The translations under genes and the position numbers were made by a program. The notes beneath the pieces are model-generated. The model was not told the DNA's origin. It was given only the letters and a program-made list of their open reading frames with translations, and did no database searches. From Notamacropus eugenii (taxonomy: Eukaryota > Chordata > Mammalia > Diprotodontia > Macropodidae), in contig NC_092879.1 in NCBI RefSeq assembly GCF_028372415.1, positions 66,119,781 through 66,183,780 on the forward strand: a DNA stretch of 64,000 nucleotides, written 5' to 3'. Positions 21,486-32,944 of this stretch are shown one piece after another; position 1 is the first letter of the stretch, and each line of letters opens with the position of its first letter.

Positions 21486-21867
21486 TATGTGGAAGCCTTG
21501 CTTCTAAAAAGTGTCCCTAATGGGGGTGCATAATCATACTGAAAATGCAGGAGACTCCAAAGGTAATGGACTGAAGGCATACAATGAAGTCTATGCTCTT
21601 GACCATGGCCATGTGGGAGTTTGTCGGACTTAACTCTACTTCTGGCTTCTAAGAGAGGATTCCATTTGCTGGGGGATGTGGGGAGGGGAGAGACAAGCAA
21701 TGAGAATTTGTAAAGTCATCATAATGTTTACAGAAGAGGATCAATGAGACATTGATATCCAACAAAGAAAAGACTCACAAATGGTTGCGTATTTCAGTAT
21801 TTGTTTTGGCCTTAGCCTGCATGAAAACCTTCAATACCCCTATTTCTTTCTTTGGCCATCATGGATG
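21486..21867. other. Unassigned intergenic stretch
   Basis: No gene or repeat recognised. Confidence 0.35.
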
Positions 21868-22133
21868 GAATAAGCATTTTTTAAGTACCTATTATGTTCC
21901 AGGCACTTTCCTGAGCACTTCACAAATAGCATCTCACTTGTTCCCCACAACAACCCAGGGGGTTAGGTGTTTATTATTATCCCCATTTCGCAGTTGAAGA
22001 AACTGAAGTAAACACAGGTTAAATGACTTGGCCAGGGTCACACAGATAGTGTATCAACAGGAGCCTGGATTTGGAGCCAGGTCATCCTGACTCCAGGAAC
22101 AACATTCTATCCACTGTGCCAGCTGGCTGCCTC
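21868..22133 (-). repeat. MIR-class SINE, near full length
   Basis: TAAGTACCTATTATGTTCCA, CACAACAACCCAGGGGG, TTGAAGAAACTGAAGTAAAC, GGGTCACACAGATAGTG, CATCCTGACTCCAGG, ATCCACTGTGCCAGCTGGC. Confidence 0.85.
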
Positions 22134-22159
22134 TGTATTTGTTATGGAGACAATGTGAG

Positions 22160-22440
22160 ATAGGGGCTAGAGTGGTGCTGGATTTGGTGGTAGGAAGATC
22201 TGGGTTCAATTTTCATTTCTGATACTAATCAGCCAAGTGGCCCTGGCCAAGTCACTTTCCCTAAGCAGCAGCTTCCTCATCTGTAAAACTCAGGATAATC
22301 ATATTCATAGTAACCTACCTCACAGGGTTTTGTGAGGCTCCAGGAAGACCACACAGGTAAAATACTTGGCAAACTGAAAGTGCCATCAAAATGCTGGCCA
22401 TCATCATCACCATCATCGTTGGATAATTGTTATTATTGGA
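22160..22440 (+). repeat. MIR-class SINE
   Basis: GATCTGGGTTCAATTTTC, GGCCAAGTCACTTTCCC, GCTTCCTCATCTGTAAAACT, CTACCTCACAGGG, AATACTTGGCAAACTG, ending in (ATC)n. Confidence 0.8.
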
Positions 22441-23095
22441 GGGAATGTACATGAGCCCTCCTGCTATGAGAATGGGCTGCTAAACAAAAGCACAGAACTC
22501 CTAGAACTCCAAGTCATCTTTCTTCTGCTTCCTGGTGAGAGGGAACCCAAGATGTTCTATCTTCCCCCACCTGTGTTTCTCTTTAAGTTTAAATTTAAAA
22601 TATATTCCAAACAGGCCTGTACAGAGTGATCTAAAGGAGTGGGTTGCCTTGGCAGAAAGTTGAACCATATTTCTATTTTGAACAACAGAAGATGGAGGAC
22701 TGCCTTGCTCATCTGGCATGGGCTGAGGTTGGCTACTGACCCAGCTGCCAGGGCCAGCCCAGATTCCCCTGCGTATATCCAAGGGCATGTTGGCGAATCT
22801 GTGCTAGGAATGATCAAGATTCTTTGGGCCTCTTTTCCGGCAACACTCATTATGGGAACTGATTTCAAAGTCACAAGAGATGGCATGTCCCTTCCTCCAG
22901 GAAGGAGAGAGGGTTGAATAGGGAGGCTCAGTGGGTTTTTTTTCTCTTTCATACACTGTGGCTTCTGTTAAGGTTGCAGGAAGACATGCAGAAGGCAATG
23001 CTGATCCTCAAGAACAGGCTTTTAATGGGAAATTCCGAGTTTTAAGCATATTACCAAGCATAACCCAAGAGCATTATTAAAATAGCATGACACTG
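22441..23095. other. Unassigned intergenic stretch with overlapping open frames
   Basis: Frames of 92-131 codons overlap on both strands at 22.50-22.95 kb. None shows a recognisable domain, and I see no convincing splice-site arrangement. The stretch is free of recognised repeats. Confidence 0.35.
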
Positions 23096-23180
23096 TAGCA
23101 TATACATGCATATGTGTGTATATACATGTACATATATATGTGGGTGGGTATGGGCATGTGTACATATGTACATATGTTTA
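23096..23180. repeat. (TATG)/(TACA)-rich simple sequence
   Basis: Alternating purine-pyrimidine tract of ATACATGCATATGTGTGTAT type. Confidence 0.8.
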
Positions 23181-23224
23181 TTTTCAAAGTAATTCTTTGT
23201 GAAGTGCCTTTTGTAAAGTTTTGT

Positions 23225-23465
23225 GATAACACGGACCATTAAATGACATTCGAAGTATTTCACATGCATGATCTCATCTGAGCTTCCCAATGCTCTGTGA
23301 AGTTGGGACTATATACATCATTACCACTACCATCTCCATTTTGCACCATTAGGAAACCGAGCCTCCAAGAGGTGAAAGGACTTGCTCATGGTCACCCAGG
23401 AAGAAAGTGGTAGAGTCAGGACTTTACCTTGCTCCTCCCAGCATCTGTTGTACCACATTGCATTT
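23225..23465 (-). repeat. MIR-class SINE
   Basis: CATTCGAAGTATTTCACATG, CCAATGCTCTGTGAAGTTGG, TAGGAAACCGAGCCTCC and GGTCACCCAGGAAG, in minus order. Confidence 0.7.
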
Positions 23466-24904
23466 CATGGAATGGAATTCCATGATGAAATGGAGTCACA
23501 GGTCCAGACCAAAACAAGTGCTGAGTGTTAGAAGGGTCTGTTCAAATTGAGAATTGTATCTCCCTCAAGCACCACGTATTCCCTAGGGCTGTGTCCCTTC
23601 ATATTCAAGAGAAACAGACAGTCCTTCCTGTGACCATCAGGACATCTGGGTTAGGAAAGGATTCTGTGGTTGCTACTACAAAGCTGATGTGCCAAAAAGC
23701 CTTCCCAGAATGATTAACACCTATTAATACATGGCTGCCAGAATCTTCCCACCTGCTGCAACTCAGTCTATATGCATTTTTTTTTGTAATGGAGGAACTA
23801 GAAAACATGTAGAGATGTTCTTGCATAAAGGAAAAGTAGCCCTGAGGAAAACCAAGAGAGGCTTAACGGGCCTTCATTCCTGGCCCCACATGTGTTCCCT
23901 ATGTGTGTACTACCACATGTGTGTCCTATACATGTCTACTCCTCTCACCGACAGTAGATGTATTTGTAGGAAAGAGTGGCCCAATTTATAGGGAGAAACC
24001 CTTCAGTGCTACTTTTCTAACTGTGCTATTTCATTAAATGACTTTGCTTTGAATTAATTCTAACTTGTGGCTGACTAATATAGACATTAGCTGGGTTTCG
24101 GGATCTATTGTTTTGAATGGATGTCTATCCACAATGTACCTTGAACCTAGAATGGCCTTGTCTGAGGGGCCCACAACATGAGTTGGAGGCACCCTGAGAG
24201 CTGGTTCTAAGTTTGGAAACCTCTGTGGGCTCTAACAGTTTCCCTAGTGGTCCATGCCACCATCTGCCACAAGCTGCTATTTGTATTGAGAAAAAGAACA
24301 AGGCCTTCATTCCATGTGTACTGTATTCCCCATAATGACCAACATCCCCTACCTACCACCATCAGGATCTCCTTACTAATTACCCTCTCCCCCTCTGGTT
24401 TCCCCCAGTCCTGTAGCCTCTGTCATTTCTTTGCTGGGTTAAGGATAACTTGGGCCAATTTCTCTTCTAGTTTTCCCCTGAGTTTTTGGTTTTTGAGTGT
24501 TCTGCTTTGCTGTGGAAGATATTAAACCTGCTGCTGCCATTGGAGACATACATCCCTACTGACTTACGGAGGTCATTATGAATAGGGCCATGGCAGTTTC
24601 TAGAGAGAAGCTGCCTCTGAGAGCCATAGAGGAAACTTCCCATTCTGGCTTACTTTCTTAAGAAAAATACTAATACTATCTGATCAATTTTTTTCACATT
24701 GCTTTTGCTTCCCATTGACCCCCCCTTCCATAAACCTTTCATAAACTTGAAACAAAGATAGATAGACAAACAAAACATTGTATTGTGTCTAACAGTGTAT
24801 GCCCTAATTTGCACCCATAGTCCACCACCTTTCTGCCAAGAGGAAGGATGCAGTCCAATGAAACAATTGCTCGTGGCACTGATAAGAGTTATGAAGTGTT
24901 TCCA
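23466..24904. other. Unassigned intergenic stretch
   Basis: About 1.4 kb with little recognisable repeat content. Short open frames only. A palindromic-looking local sequence GGAATGGAATTCCATGATG lies at about 23470. Confidence 0.35.
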
Positions 24905-25125
24905 TGCTGGTTTCATTTACATGATTATGCTTAGCGTGCCTTTCAGATTTCTTTGAATTCTTCATATTCATCACTTCTCATCTCATAGTATAATGCCATT
25001 CCACTACATTCATATACCACAATTTGTTCAACTATTCCCCAGACAATGGATACCCACCTTATTTATAAGTCCTTATTTATCCCAAAAACATGGCTAAAAA
25101 ATTTGTGTACATAATGCCTTTCCTT
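24905..25125 (-). repeat. L1 3'-end fragment
   Basis: AATGCCATTCCACTACATTC, ACCACAATTTGTTCAACTAT and CAATGGATACCCACC are the reverse complement of the marsupial L1 ORF2 end. Confidence 0.65.
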
Positions 25126-25905
25126 CTCTCTGACTGCCCTGGGTTACATGCACAGCTTATAATGTTCCTTGTCACACCACCTTCTGCCCTCCTCCTCTAG
25201 TACTTTGATATTGATGCCCATGATTCTTCTCCCACTCTGACCTTCCAGTGACTTAGGCTCTCCGACTCCACTCTACTTTAGCCATTCGCCTAAGTGATCA
25301 CCCATCACACTCCTACTTTCAATATCCCCCAATCTACAATTGCCCTTTCCAACAACAATTCCCATCCTTTCACCTGTTCCCCACTATCATTTCTCCTCTA
25401 CTTGCTCTTTTATCCTCATCTTGGCCTCAGATGCCTGAATCAATCTCTATTTTTCCAGTCATCTTAATACATGTATGACTTTCCGTCACATTACCTGCAA
25501 CAGCTGTTCCAAAATTTCTCTCTCCCCCACATCTCTCCCCTGCCTTGCCCTGCCCTGCCCTCTCTCAGCAAACACATTCTTTTACTGAGGTCATCTGATA
25601 TAAACTCTCTCATCTCTCCTCCACACCTTGAAACCTCTCTGTGTCCTTACCTATCCTCTCCTTAACATCTCAAAGAATGATTGATCCTCCCCCTGGCTGA
25701 AGGTCACTCCCTACCTGAGTCTGGGATCTCATCCCCTCACATGACTTCCTTCCTCCCCTATTCACTTTTGCCTATCAACATATTCAAATTTTACCCATCT
25801 TGACAGCAAGGAGCTATACCCATTCAATCCATTGTCCTGACACTCTCTTCCCTTTCGCTGGCAAGATTCTAGAAACAATAACCTAACATTTCTGCTCGCA
25901 CTTAA
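25126..25905 (+). repeat. Pyrimidine-rich, possible L2 ORF2 remnant
   Basis: C/T-rich text with runs such as CCTGCCTTGCCCTGCCCTGC and AAGATTCTAGAAACAATAAC. The composition and phrasing resemble the L2 ORF2 coding strand, but I cannot align a convincing protein motif, so the family is tentative. Confidence 0.35.
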
Positions 25906-25920
25906 CCTTAGAGATCATCC

Positions 25921-26335
25921 CAAGGGTTTTTAACCTGGGGTCTTGACCTTGTTTTATTTTCACTATTTTGATAACTGTATTTCAATATATTTGGTTTCCT
26001 TTGTAATCCTGTGCATTTATAATATTAATAATAGCTGACATTTATATAACATATTAAGGTTTGCAAAACATTGTATACATCTGTTATCTAAATTTGTCCT
26101 TTGAGGTAGGTACTATTTTTTATTAGAATTTTACAGAAGTAGAGAGAGAACCTAAGGTCACACAACTACTAAGGTGTCTGAAATTGAAATCAAATTCAGG
26201 TCTTTCTGCCTCCAAGTTCAGTGTTCTTACCTGTTGTGCCCATAGCTGCTTCTATTATTTTAAAAAGGGATCCATAGGCTTCACCACATGGTCAAAGGGC
26301 CAAGATATGAGAACAGAAAAAATTAAGAATCTCTG
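25921..26335. mobile_element. hAT-like element (type C) split by a MIR
   Basis: Left end CAAGGGTTTTTAACCTGGGG and right end reversed CAGAGATTCTTAATTTTTTC form approximate inverted ends. The interior has TTTCAATATATTTGGTTTCC and GGGATCCATAGGCTTCACCA. The same interior recurs in reverse at 56.8 kb. A MIR occupies about 26022-26258. Confidence 0.6.
26022..26258 (-). repeat. MIR-class SINE nested in a hAT-like element
   Basis: TAATAATAGCTGACATTTAT, AAGGTTTGCAAAACATTG, GAGGTAGGTACTATTTTT, GGTCACACAACTACTAAGG and AAATTCAGGTCTTTCTGCC. Host element text flanks it on both sides. Confidence 0.8.
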
Positions 26336-26339
26336 CTTT

Positions 26340-26565
26340 GCATCACCTTCTACTCTTACAACATATCCAATCAATGGTCACTGAGTCTCTACCTGAAGTC
26401 TTCCTGTGATGGGCAGCTCGCTGCCTAGCATGGGAGCCCATTCTGCTTTGGGAGCATTCCAATTGGAGGGAAGTTTTGTCCTAATATTGGGCTTCCATCT
26501 GCCTCTGTAACTTCCACATATTGCTTCTAGATCTTCTCTGTGACAACAAGTAAGCCAAGTTCAAA
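26340..26565 (-). repeat. CR1/L3-type LINE fragment
   Basis: TGATGGGCAGCTCGCTGCCT, GGGAGCCCATTCTGC, GTCCTAATATTGGGCTTCC and AACTTCCACATATTGCTTC are minus-strand CR1/L3 phrases. Confidence 0.65.
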
Positions 26566-26779
26566 TAATAATCAATTAAATGATTGTGTGAGTAGAGCGA
26601 AGGGAACGGATGCAAGAGATGTTATGGAGGCAAGAACATAGATCTGGCAGTTGATTGGCTCTGTGGACTGAGGAGAATAAGCTATCAGGACACTCTGAGG
26701 TTGCAACTAACTCTGTCAAGCCAATAAATGACCTTAGCCTGTCCTAATGAAACCTACAGTCTCTTTGTGATCACTGCTT

Positions 26780-27010
26780 CGCTTTATAAAAAGGAATGTA
26801 ACAGTTTACCTTCATACAGAACTTCAGTCTTCCCAGTTCTGTAATGTAGATGATGTAAGAATTATAAGCTGATTTTTGTGGAGGAAAAAACCAAGACTCA
26901 GAAAGGTTGACTGACTTTCCCAAAGTTATGGAATCAGATGTGGGATTCAAACCCAGGTCTTCTGACTTCACATCCAGGGTGCTTTTGGCTACACTGAGGC
27001 ATGCACAGAT
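26780..27010 (-). repeat. MIR-class SINE, degraded
   Basis: AAAACCAAGACTCAGAAAGG, GGGATTCAAACCCAGGTCTT and GCTACACTGAGGC, at the tRNA-proximal end. Confidence 0.65.
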
Positions 27011-27714
27011 CACCTTTACAATTGTATGGTGTTTGGGTCTTCTTCTTCACACACTGGCATCAAGCTCACAGGCTTATAATTTGCAGAGTTACCTACTTTC
27101 TTATTTTGAAAAAAAAAAATCACATATTCCAGTAGTTAAAACTCCAAAATGTGCATGGTTGTCCTGCATGATGAACATATTTTCATTCCTTCCCCAGCTC
27201 TCCCCACCTCCATTATTGAATAGAGCCATTCAAACAGAGGGGTCACTGCCAGAGAAAGGACTGCAGTGCCCTCATCTGGGCCTGAGGCAATCCAAGAGCC
27301 CCTGGGTACCTCCTGAAACCCCTTTGATCCGAGAAACTTAGTTCATACCAAGGTTCAGACCGAAAAGAATTAAATGACAGCAAAGAGGTAAAGAGAATAG
27401 ACTTGGAACCATGAAACCAAATAAACTAAGACTATGCTTTGAGAACCTTTGTAGACTGTGAATTAGGAAGCTTTGCATAGTTTTTCTGAATGCCTTCAGT
27501 CTTCCTCCTTGGCACACACCTAATGTAGATTCCCTAATCTTATTGGATGATATGGTTCCTTTAAATATCTAGAATATGCTGTGCTGTTAGCTTGGAGCAA
27601 GGGATGGGATGAAGAGAAGCCTTGTCCTTTGGGAACCCCAGCTTGGACCCCAGAAAGGACAGCAATGCCACTAGGCCTAGGCCCCCAAAGTGATCAGAGA
27701 AAGTGAAAAGCTCC
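27011..27714. other. Unassigned intergenic stretch
   Basis: The plus-strand open frame of 144 codons at 26907-27341 overlaps the preceding SINE and has no recognisable domain. No repeat recognised in 27.35-27.71 kb. Confidence 0.35.
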
Positions 27715-28225
27715 TATACGTAAAAAAATGTTTATAGCAGCAGTTTTTTGCAGTGGCAAAAAACTAGAACGTAATGGGGTGCCCATCAGTTGGAGAATGG
27801 CCAAACAAAGGATAGCATATGAGTATAAGGACATATGATTGTGCTGTAAGAAATGATAAAAGTGATGGTTTCAGAGAAATCTGGGAAGACTTGTATGAGC
27901 TGATGCAGAGTGAAATGAGAAGGAGGAGAAGAATTATCACAACACTTACAACTTTGAAAGACTTAAGAACTCGTATTTACTCAATAACCAACCACAATTC
28001 CAGGGGGCCTATGGTAAAGCATGTTATCTCCCTCCTAATGGATGTGATGGACTCAAGGTGCAGAATGAGTCATACATTTTTGGACATGGCTAATGTAGCG
28101 ATTGGTTTTGACTATCCATATTTGGATATGGATTTTCTTTTGTCTTTTATTAAAATAGAGGAGGGGTATGAGAGGAAGAGAAAATAAATGCTTGTTAATT
28201 GAAAAAAAATTAAGTTAAAAAAAGT
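27715..28225 (+). repeat. L1 3' end: ORF2 C-terminus and 3' UTR
   Basis: GTTTATAGCAGCAGTTTTTT (the FIAA.F motif of the L1 ORF2 end), CATCAGTTGGAGAATGGCC, TGGACATGGCTAATGTAGCG, then an A-rich tail near 28190-28225. The 122-codon open frame at 27819-28187 belongs to this fragment and is not a gene. Confidence 0.8.
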
Positions 28226-28374
28226 GTTAGCAGAATTAGAAGGCACTAACAACCTACACTTGCTTGCTGGTTGGAAAAAAAAATAAAAGGAGTATGGGAA
28301 GGAGGAGGAACACCACATTTGGTCCTTCAATTGAAAAAAAATCATTTTGTGGTAATGAGCCCTGCTTAGAGCAA

Positions 28375-28555
28375 GCCTCAGTGCTCCCTTTATTATTTAG
28401 CACTATAAAGATTTCAGTAACTTAAAAAGCATCAATTTGACTGCTGTAGCTTACAGAGGATCGAATGGGAGAGCCAGACAGGAAAAGGGATTTGCTCAAG
28501 GTTACACAGCCACTCAATGGCTCCCTGCCTTCCAGTGCAATGGTCTTTCCAATGT
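28375..28555 (-). repeat. Degraded MIR-like SINE
   Basis: GATTTGCTCAAGGTTACACA and CCACTCAATGGCTCCCTGCC. The left half is weak. Confidence 0.45.
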
Positions 28556-28829
28556 TCTTCTTTGCCTTTACTCTTTAATATCTTTCTTCTAAGATGTGCG
28601 TATTTATTTGGTGATTGAAATCAACTGGGTCTGTATTTCCTGGCGTATTGCCTAGTGGGACAATTTGGTTCCCATTGCCTTAATGTCCCTTCTGGAGAAG
28701 CTGTGATAAAATCTCTGCCTTTGAGAAATTTCAATTCTGATAGAGGACCTGGGCCTAAGTCAAGGATTCATTCAGAATCCCGAGACAGATTTGTGAAGAT
28801 ACAAGTGCCACTACCACCACCACCACAAA

Positions 28830-28892
28830 CACACACACACACACGTACACACACACACACACGCACACACACATACACACACACACACAAAC
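28830..28892. repeat. (CA)n microsatellite, interrupted
   Basis: CA units broken by CGTA, CGCA and CATA variants. Confidence 0.9.
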
Positions 28893-29742
28893 AGTATTGG
28901 AGATATGGCTACTTGTCCTCAGGTAACTACCGTAGTGCAGAGATATACTCTTCTTGTAAGGTTACATATGTGTCGTTTTGCAAAAATAGGGAACAGATTC
29001 TGTTGTCTATGACAGCCAATTGAGATATTGATTGTAATGCATCTAGGCAGGGGTTCTCTTTGACAATCCCAGAGGTGAACACCTTAGCTAAAGCCTCCTC
29101 CTATTCAGTAAATCCTCATTTCCATCATCCTCACCCCAAACTCTGGGTTTTCTGCAATTTACCCCCAATTCTAGCCACAAATGGTGTTCTCTGGGAGTGG
29201 TGCTAACTTCCCCCAACTCATGCCCTGTCATTTCTTATTTATCACACACAGCCTACAGTCAGAGGTGTTTTAAAAATGAAATGGCCAGCACAACTCTCCC
29301 CCCTTTCTCGCCCTCCCCCAAATCAAAAATTTAATGTACTGGAACTTATGATCATTCATCTTGATCTACTTAGAAGGCCACTGGCCAAGTCATTTGAGCA
29401 AGTAAATAATCACCCCTTTCCACTGTTTCTGCTCAGCAAGACAAACCCTCTTTTTGTTTGCTGCTTTCTACTTAGAAGACAAAGTAGCTCCTTTTAAGGA
29501 AGCACTTTCCAATCAGGAATATAATTTCCATGACACATTTTAAAAGTAAATGAAAGAAACAAACGCTAAGTAAATGAAGCCACTCCCATTAGCTTAATGG
29601 GATATTTAGCGATTACCTACATTAGACATATTAAGGTGTAAATGGGTCAGCTTTGCCATTTCTTCCCAATTCAATGGGACTTCCTCTTTATTTTTCTTTA
29701 TGATTTCTCCTTTTTTCATCTCTGTCTCTGCCTCTGTTACCC
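28893..29742. other. Repeat-poor stretch beside the left inverted arm
   Basis: About 850 bp without a recognisable repeat. AT-rich text with motifs such as CATTAGCTTAATGGGATATT and GCGATTACCTACATTAGAC could be regulatory DNA, but nothing in the window proves it. Confidence 0.3.
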
Positions 29743-30420
29743 CCACCTCCCATCTCACCTTTAATGGAGTTCAATGAGATGTTTTTGACTTGTGCCTCGG
29801 ACCTTGCCACTATGAAGTGAATTTTGTTCATGGTCATTAATTTTGGCATCTCAGAAATCATCTTCAACTTATCAATTGCCAAGTAATGAATTTCTTTAAA
29901 AGCTTGAGATGTGAAATTCTGCTCCTTAGGAAAATGATTCCTCAGTAGAGAAAATATTGCCAGGAAGTTTATTTTTTTTAATTTCCTAACTTCTGGTATA
30001 AAGAATAGGATTTTAAGAGGGAGGTAGATCCTAGTTCTCTCACATGCCAGTGGATCTGTATCTGGTCGATCTCTCCAGTAAAGTAGACTGCAGCCCAATC
30101 ATGCCTGCCTAATCTGTGTGACTCTTGTCCATGGTTTCACAGTGTGTGTGTATGTGTCTGGGGAGGTGGGGGAGGTTCCTCCCTCAATTTGCTGGAGGCC
30201 TTCCTTGTTCACTCCTGACATTTCAAGGATCCAAAGGAACATGTAGGCTGTCCACTTATGTGCGACTTTGTGATCCTTCCCTCACTCTAGCCATACAATC
30301 AGCCTGTTCTCCTTCTCCTTCATACTTTCCTTTAACAATATTCTTTATGCAGCTTATACCCCATGTGGGACCAGAAAAAGGGCACTAAGTAGAAAGGCAG
30401 CACAGAATAGAAAGGACTAA
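29743..30420. repeat. Left arm of a ~660-bp inverted repeat
   Basis: The reverse complement matches 31886-32537 over essentially the whole length. In a 98-base block (29879-29976) I count 7 differences, about 93% identity. Elsewhere small indels lower this. Examples of shared text, reversed: CTTCCTGGCAATATTTTCTC, GATAAGTTGAAGATGAT, GAGAGAACTAGGATCTAC. At the inner end AAGGGCACTAAGTAG matches CTACTTAGTGCCCTT. Neither arm resembles a repeat family that I recognise. Confidence 0.85.
29759..29992 (-). CDS. Candidate 78-codon exon in left arm, function unknown
   Basis: On the minus strand a splice-acceptor-like TTCTTTATACCAG is followed by 234 bp with one open frame and then a donor-like AAAG|GTGAGA. 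The length is a multiple of three and both borders are phase 1. The peptide includes FLAIFSLLRNHFPKEQ, IHYLAIDKLKMISEMPKL and FIVARSEAQVKN, mixed hydrophobic and charged. It has no domain that I recognise. The open frame runs on into both flanks, so openness alone is not proof. The right arm holds the same segment with frameshifts. Alternatives are a chance frame within a duplicated unknown repeat, or a retired exon. No partner exons were found. Confidence 0.3.
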
Positions 30421-31885
30421 CTTTTGATTGCCTTTTATGGGAGATTGCATTAACATCTATTGGACTCTAATGATTTGTGAATTTGATTGAATATGACTGA
30501 ACCTATTTACGTATAAGGTCAGCAGCCCTAGCTCCTTCTTGCTTCTCATTTCAAATCTATAAACATAAATTCAGAATTATCAAAATCCATAAATGGATTG
30601 CTAGTAAGAACATTGAGAAATCCAAATATAAATGCGGCCCAGGGGAGAAGAAAACGGAAATAAAAACCTCATTGAAAGCAATTTATATTTCTGACACTAA
30701 TCTGTTTTCTTTCACTTAATAGTGTGGAATTTATATCGCCACTAACTGTTCAAATTATTTAGAACATTAGATGCCTTAAATACCCAAACTGGAAATGCAT
30801 CTTCTTATGAGCAAAATAACTCTTTGGAATATGTTTTCATTAGCCTAGATATTCAATTCTATGGGTTCTTTATAGCCTCTCATACTTTATTGGCACCTTA
30901 AATGTTTATATCAATTGGAAATTATCTGTGTGAGCGGACAAAAGAGAGAGAAGATTGTCTATTCCTGGGTGTATTATTTTTGTTGCCTTCAATTCCAAGT
31001 GGCATGGGCAGATGTTGCCAGTAAGTCAAGCAGTGTCTCCAGGCACTGGAAGTCCTAGGAGGAGCTATTGATAGGCCTAAAGCACAATCAAAAGGAGAAA
31101 GGAACAAAGTAAAAAGAAAAAAAATGAAGCAAAGCTAGAGATCAAGAAAAGAGGGAGAGAAAAAAGAGAGACACCAGGACTTGCCTTGGATATCATTTAG
31201 TAACTCAGTCTTAATGGTTCCATTGCTAGAGGTTGTGTAACCTGTGTTTCAAAAATGGAATTCTTAGGCCCCCTAGTGGGACTCCTGGACCCTTTGGTGG
31301 ATAGACCAGTTTCAATCTTGAGAACTTTCCTCTTTTAAAAACAATATAGTTCATCTTGGCTCCCTCTTGGAACTCATATCTGAGAACAACTGAATTTGGT
31401 TCATTTCTGTCTAACCTCAAGCATATCTAGTTTATCTGCAGCCAACAAGATCTTAATTTAAATAGAAAGCAGGGGAAAGGCCAAGGGTAATAAGATCTGC
31501 CTGTGTGTCAGTGAGCACACCTGGCTCACTCTTGATTATGCATGCCTGTGGTTACAACTTGTAAAGGACAGAAATAGCACCAGATGTTGAGCCTCTGGCA
31601 GTGAGGCTATGCTTATGTATGGTCCTCTCCTTTCCTAGAGGGTCATTTTCGTTCCTCACAGAAATACACAGCACCCACATGAAAGACTGAGTAGTGTGAG
31701 GAACTTCAGTGAAAGCAGGGTCCACATCTCCCTCCTACCTGTTTCCCCTGAGGATTCTGCTCACTTGTTGACTCTGGCATCCACTTATCTCTGTCTCAAG
31801 TCTGGGACCTACACCTCCCCCACTCAGTGTGGCAGTACCAGATAAATGTAGCCGTAGGTTGGCCTTAGAAAGAAATAACAGGGTA
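30421..31885. other. Spacer between inverted arms, repeat-poor
   Basis: 1.47 kb, AT-rich, with no recognised interspersed repeat and only short open frames. It could be ordinary unique sequence or the interior of an unknown element. Confidence 0.4.
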
Positions 31886-32537
31886 GGTAGTCCCTTTTTT
31901 TCTGTGCTGCCTGGCTACTTAGTGCCCTTTTTACTGGCTCCGATAGGGTATAAGCTGCATAAAGCTTATTGTTAAAGAAAAGTTTTAAGGAAAAGGAGAA
32001 TGGGCTGCTTGTATGGCCAGAGTGAGAGAAGGGTGGCAAAGTCACAAGTGAATTGTTCGTGTGTTCCTTGGGGTCCTTGAAATGTCAAGAGAACACAAGG
32101 AAGACCCTCAGAAAACTGAGATGGGTCTCCCCACACACACACACATACGCTGTGAAACCATGGACAAGAGCCACACAGATTGGGCTGCAGTCCACATTAA
32201 ATTGACCAGATGCCAGATCCACTGGCCTGTGAGAGAACTAGGATCTACATTTCTACCTCCCTTCTAAAATTCTGTTTTCTATATCAGGAGTTAGGGAATT
32301 TAAAAAAAAAACAAACCACTTCCTGGCAATATTTTCTCTACTGAGGAATCATTTTCCTAACGAGCAGGATTTCACAACTCAAGCTTTTAAAGAAATCCAT
32401 TACTTGACAATTGATAAGTTGAAGATGATCTCTGAGATGCCAAAATTAATGCCATTAACAAAATTCACTTGATAGTTCAAGGTCTGAAGTACAAATCAAA
32501 AACATCATTCAATTCCATTAAAGGTGAGATTTGGGAG
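31886..32537. repeat. Right arm of the ~660-bp inverted repeat
   Basis: Plus-strand text equals the reverse complement of 29743-30420: TAGTGCCCTTTTTACTGG at the inner end, CCATGGACAAGAGCCACACA in the middle and TTCCATTAAAGGTGAGAT at the outer end. Similarity falls away beyond about 32540 and inside 31886. Confidence 0.85.
32288..32523 (+). pseudogene. Broken copy of the exon-like segment in right arm
   Basis: Same borders as the left copy (TTTTCTATATCAG before it, AAAG|GTGAGA after), but single-base losses near LMTMNKIHF and after AACAT shift the frame, and an in-frame TGA appears after the ATTCACT codons. In the still-aligned first part, changes are both silent and amino-acid-changing, so there is no clear sign of protein-level constraint. 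Confidence 0.4.
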
Positions 32538-32659
32538 TTCCCATTCCCATGTGTGTTCTATTCTATTTCTACCAATAATCCTTGCTTTTCTCCAATTTTA
32601 GCTTATATCTAAGAGCAAAGATATGATGGGAAAATTAAATATTATTACTATTAATGCTC

Positions 32660-32913
32660 ATTGTGATTCAGTTGTTTTAGTCAGGTCTGACTCCTAGTGA
32701 CCCCATTAGGGGTTTTCTTGGCCAAGATACTGGAGTGGTTTGCCATTTTCTTCTCCAGCTCATTTTACAGATGAGAAACTGAGGCAAACAGAGTTGAACA
32801 ATTTGCCTAGGATCCCACAGCTAGTAAGGGTCTGAGACCAGATTTGAACTCATAAAGAGGAGTCTTCCTGACTCCAGGCCAAGCACTTCATCTGTTGGGC
32901 CCACCTAGATGCT
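32660..32913 (-). repeat. Marsupial tRNA-type SINE with RTE-like tail, full length
   Basis: In minus order: TTCAGTTGTTTTAGTCAGGT, CTTGGCCAAGATACTGGAGT, TGGTTTGCCATTTTC (tail), TTTACAGATGAGAAACTGAG (core), CCTGACTCCAGGC and GGGCCCACCTAGATGC (tRNA-like head). Confidence 0.85.
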
Positions 32914-32944
32914 TAACTATTAACACTTATCATTTTATTATTAG

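Noticed and set aside
22501..22952. Overlapping open frames of 92-131 codons on both strands
   Set aside because: No domain, no consistent splice signals, and simultaneous openness on both strands points to composition.
27819..28187. 122-codon plus-strand frame
   Set aside because: Part of an L1 3' UTR that recurs elsewhere in the window in broken form.
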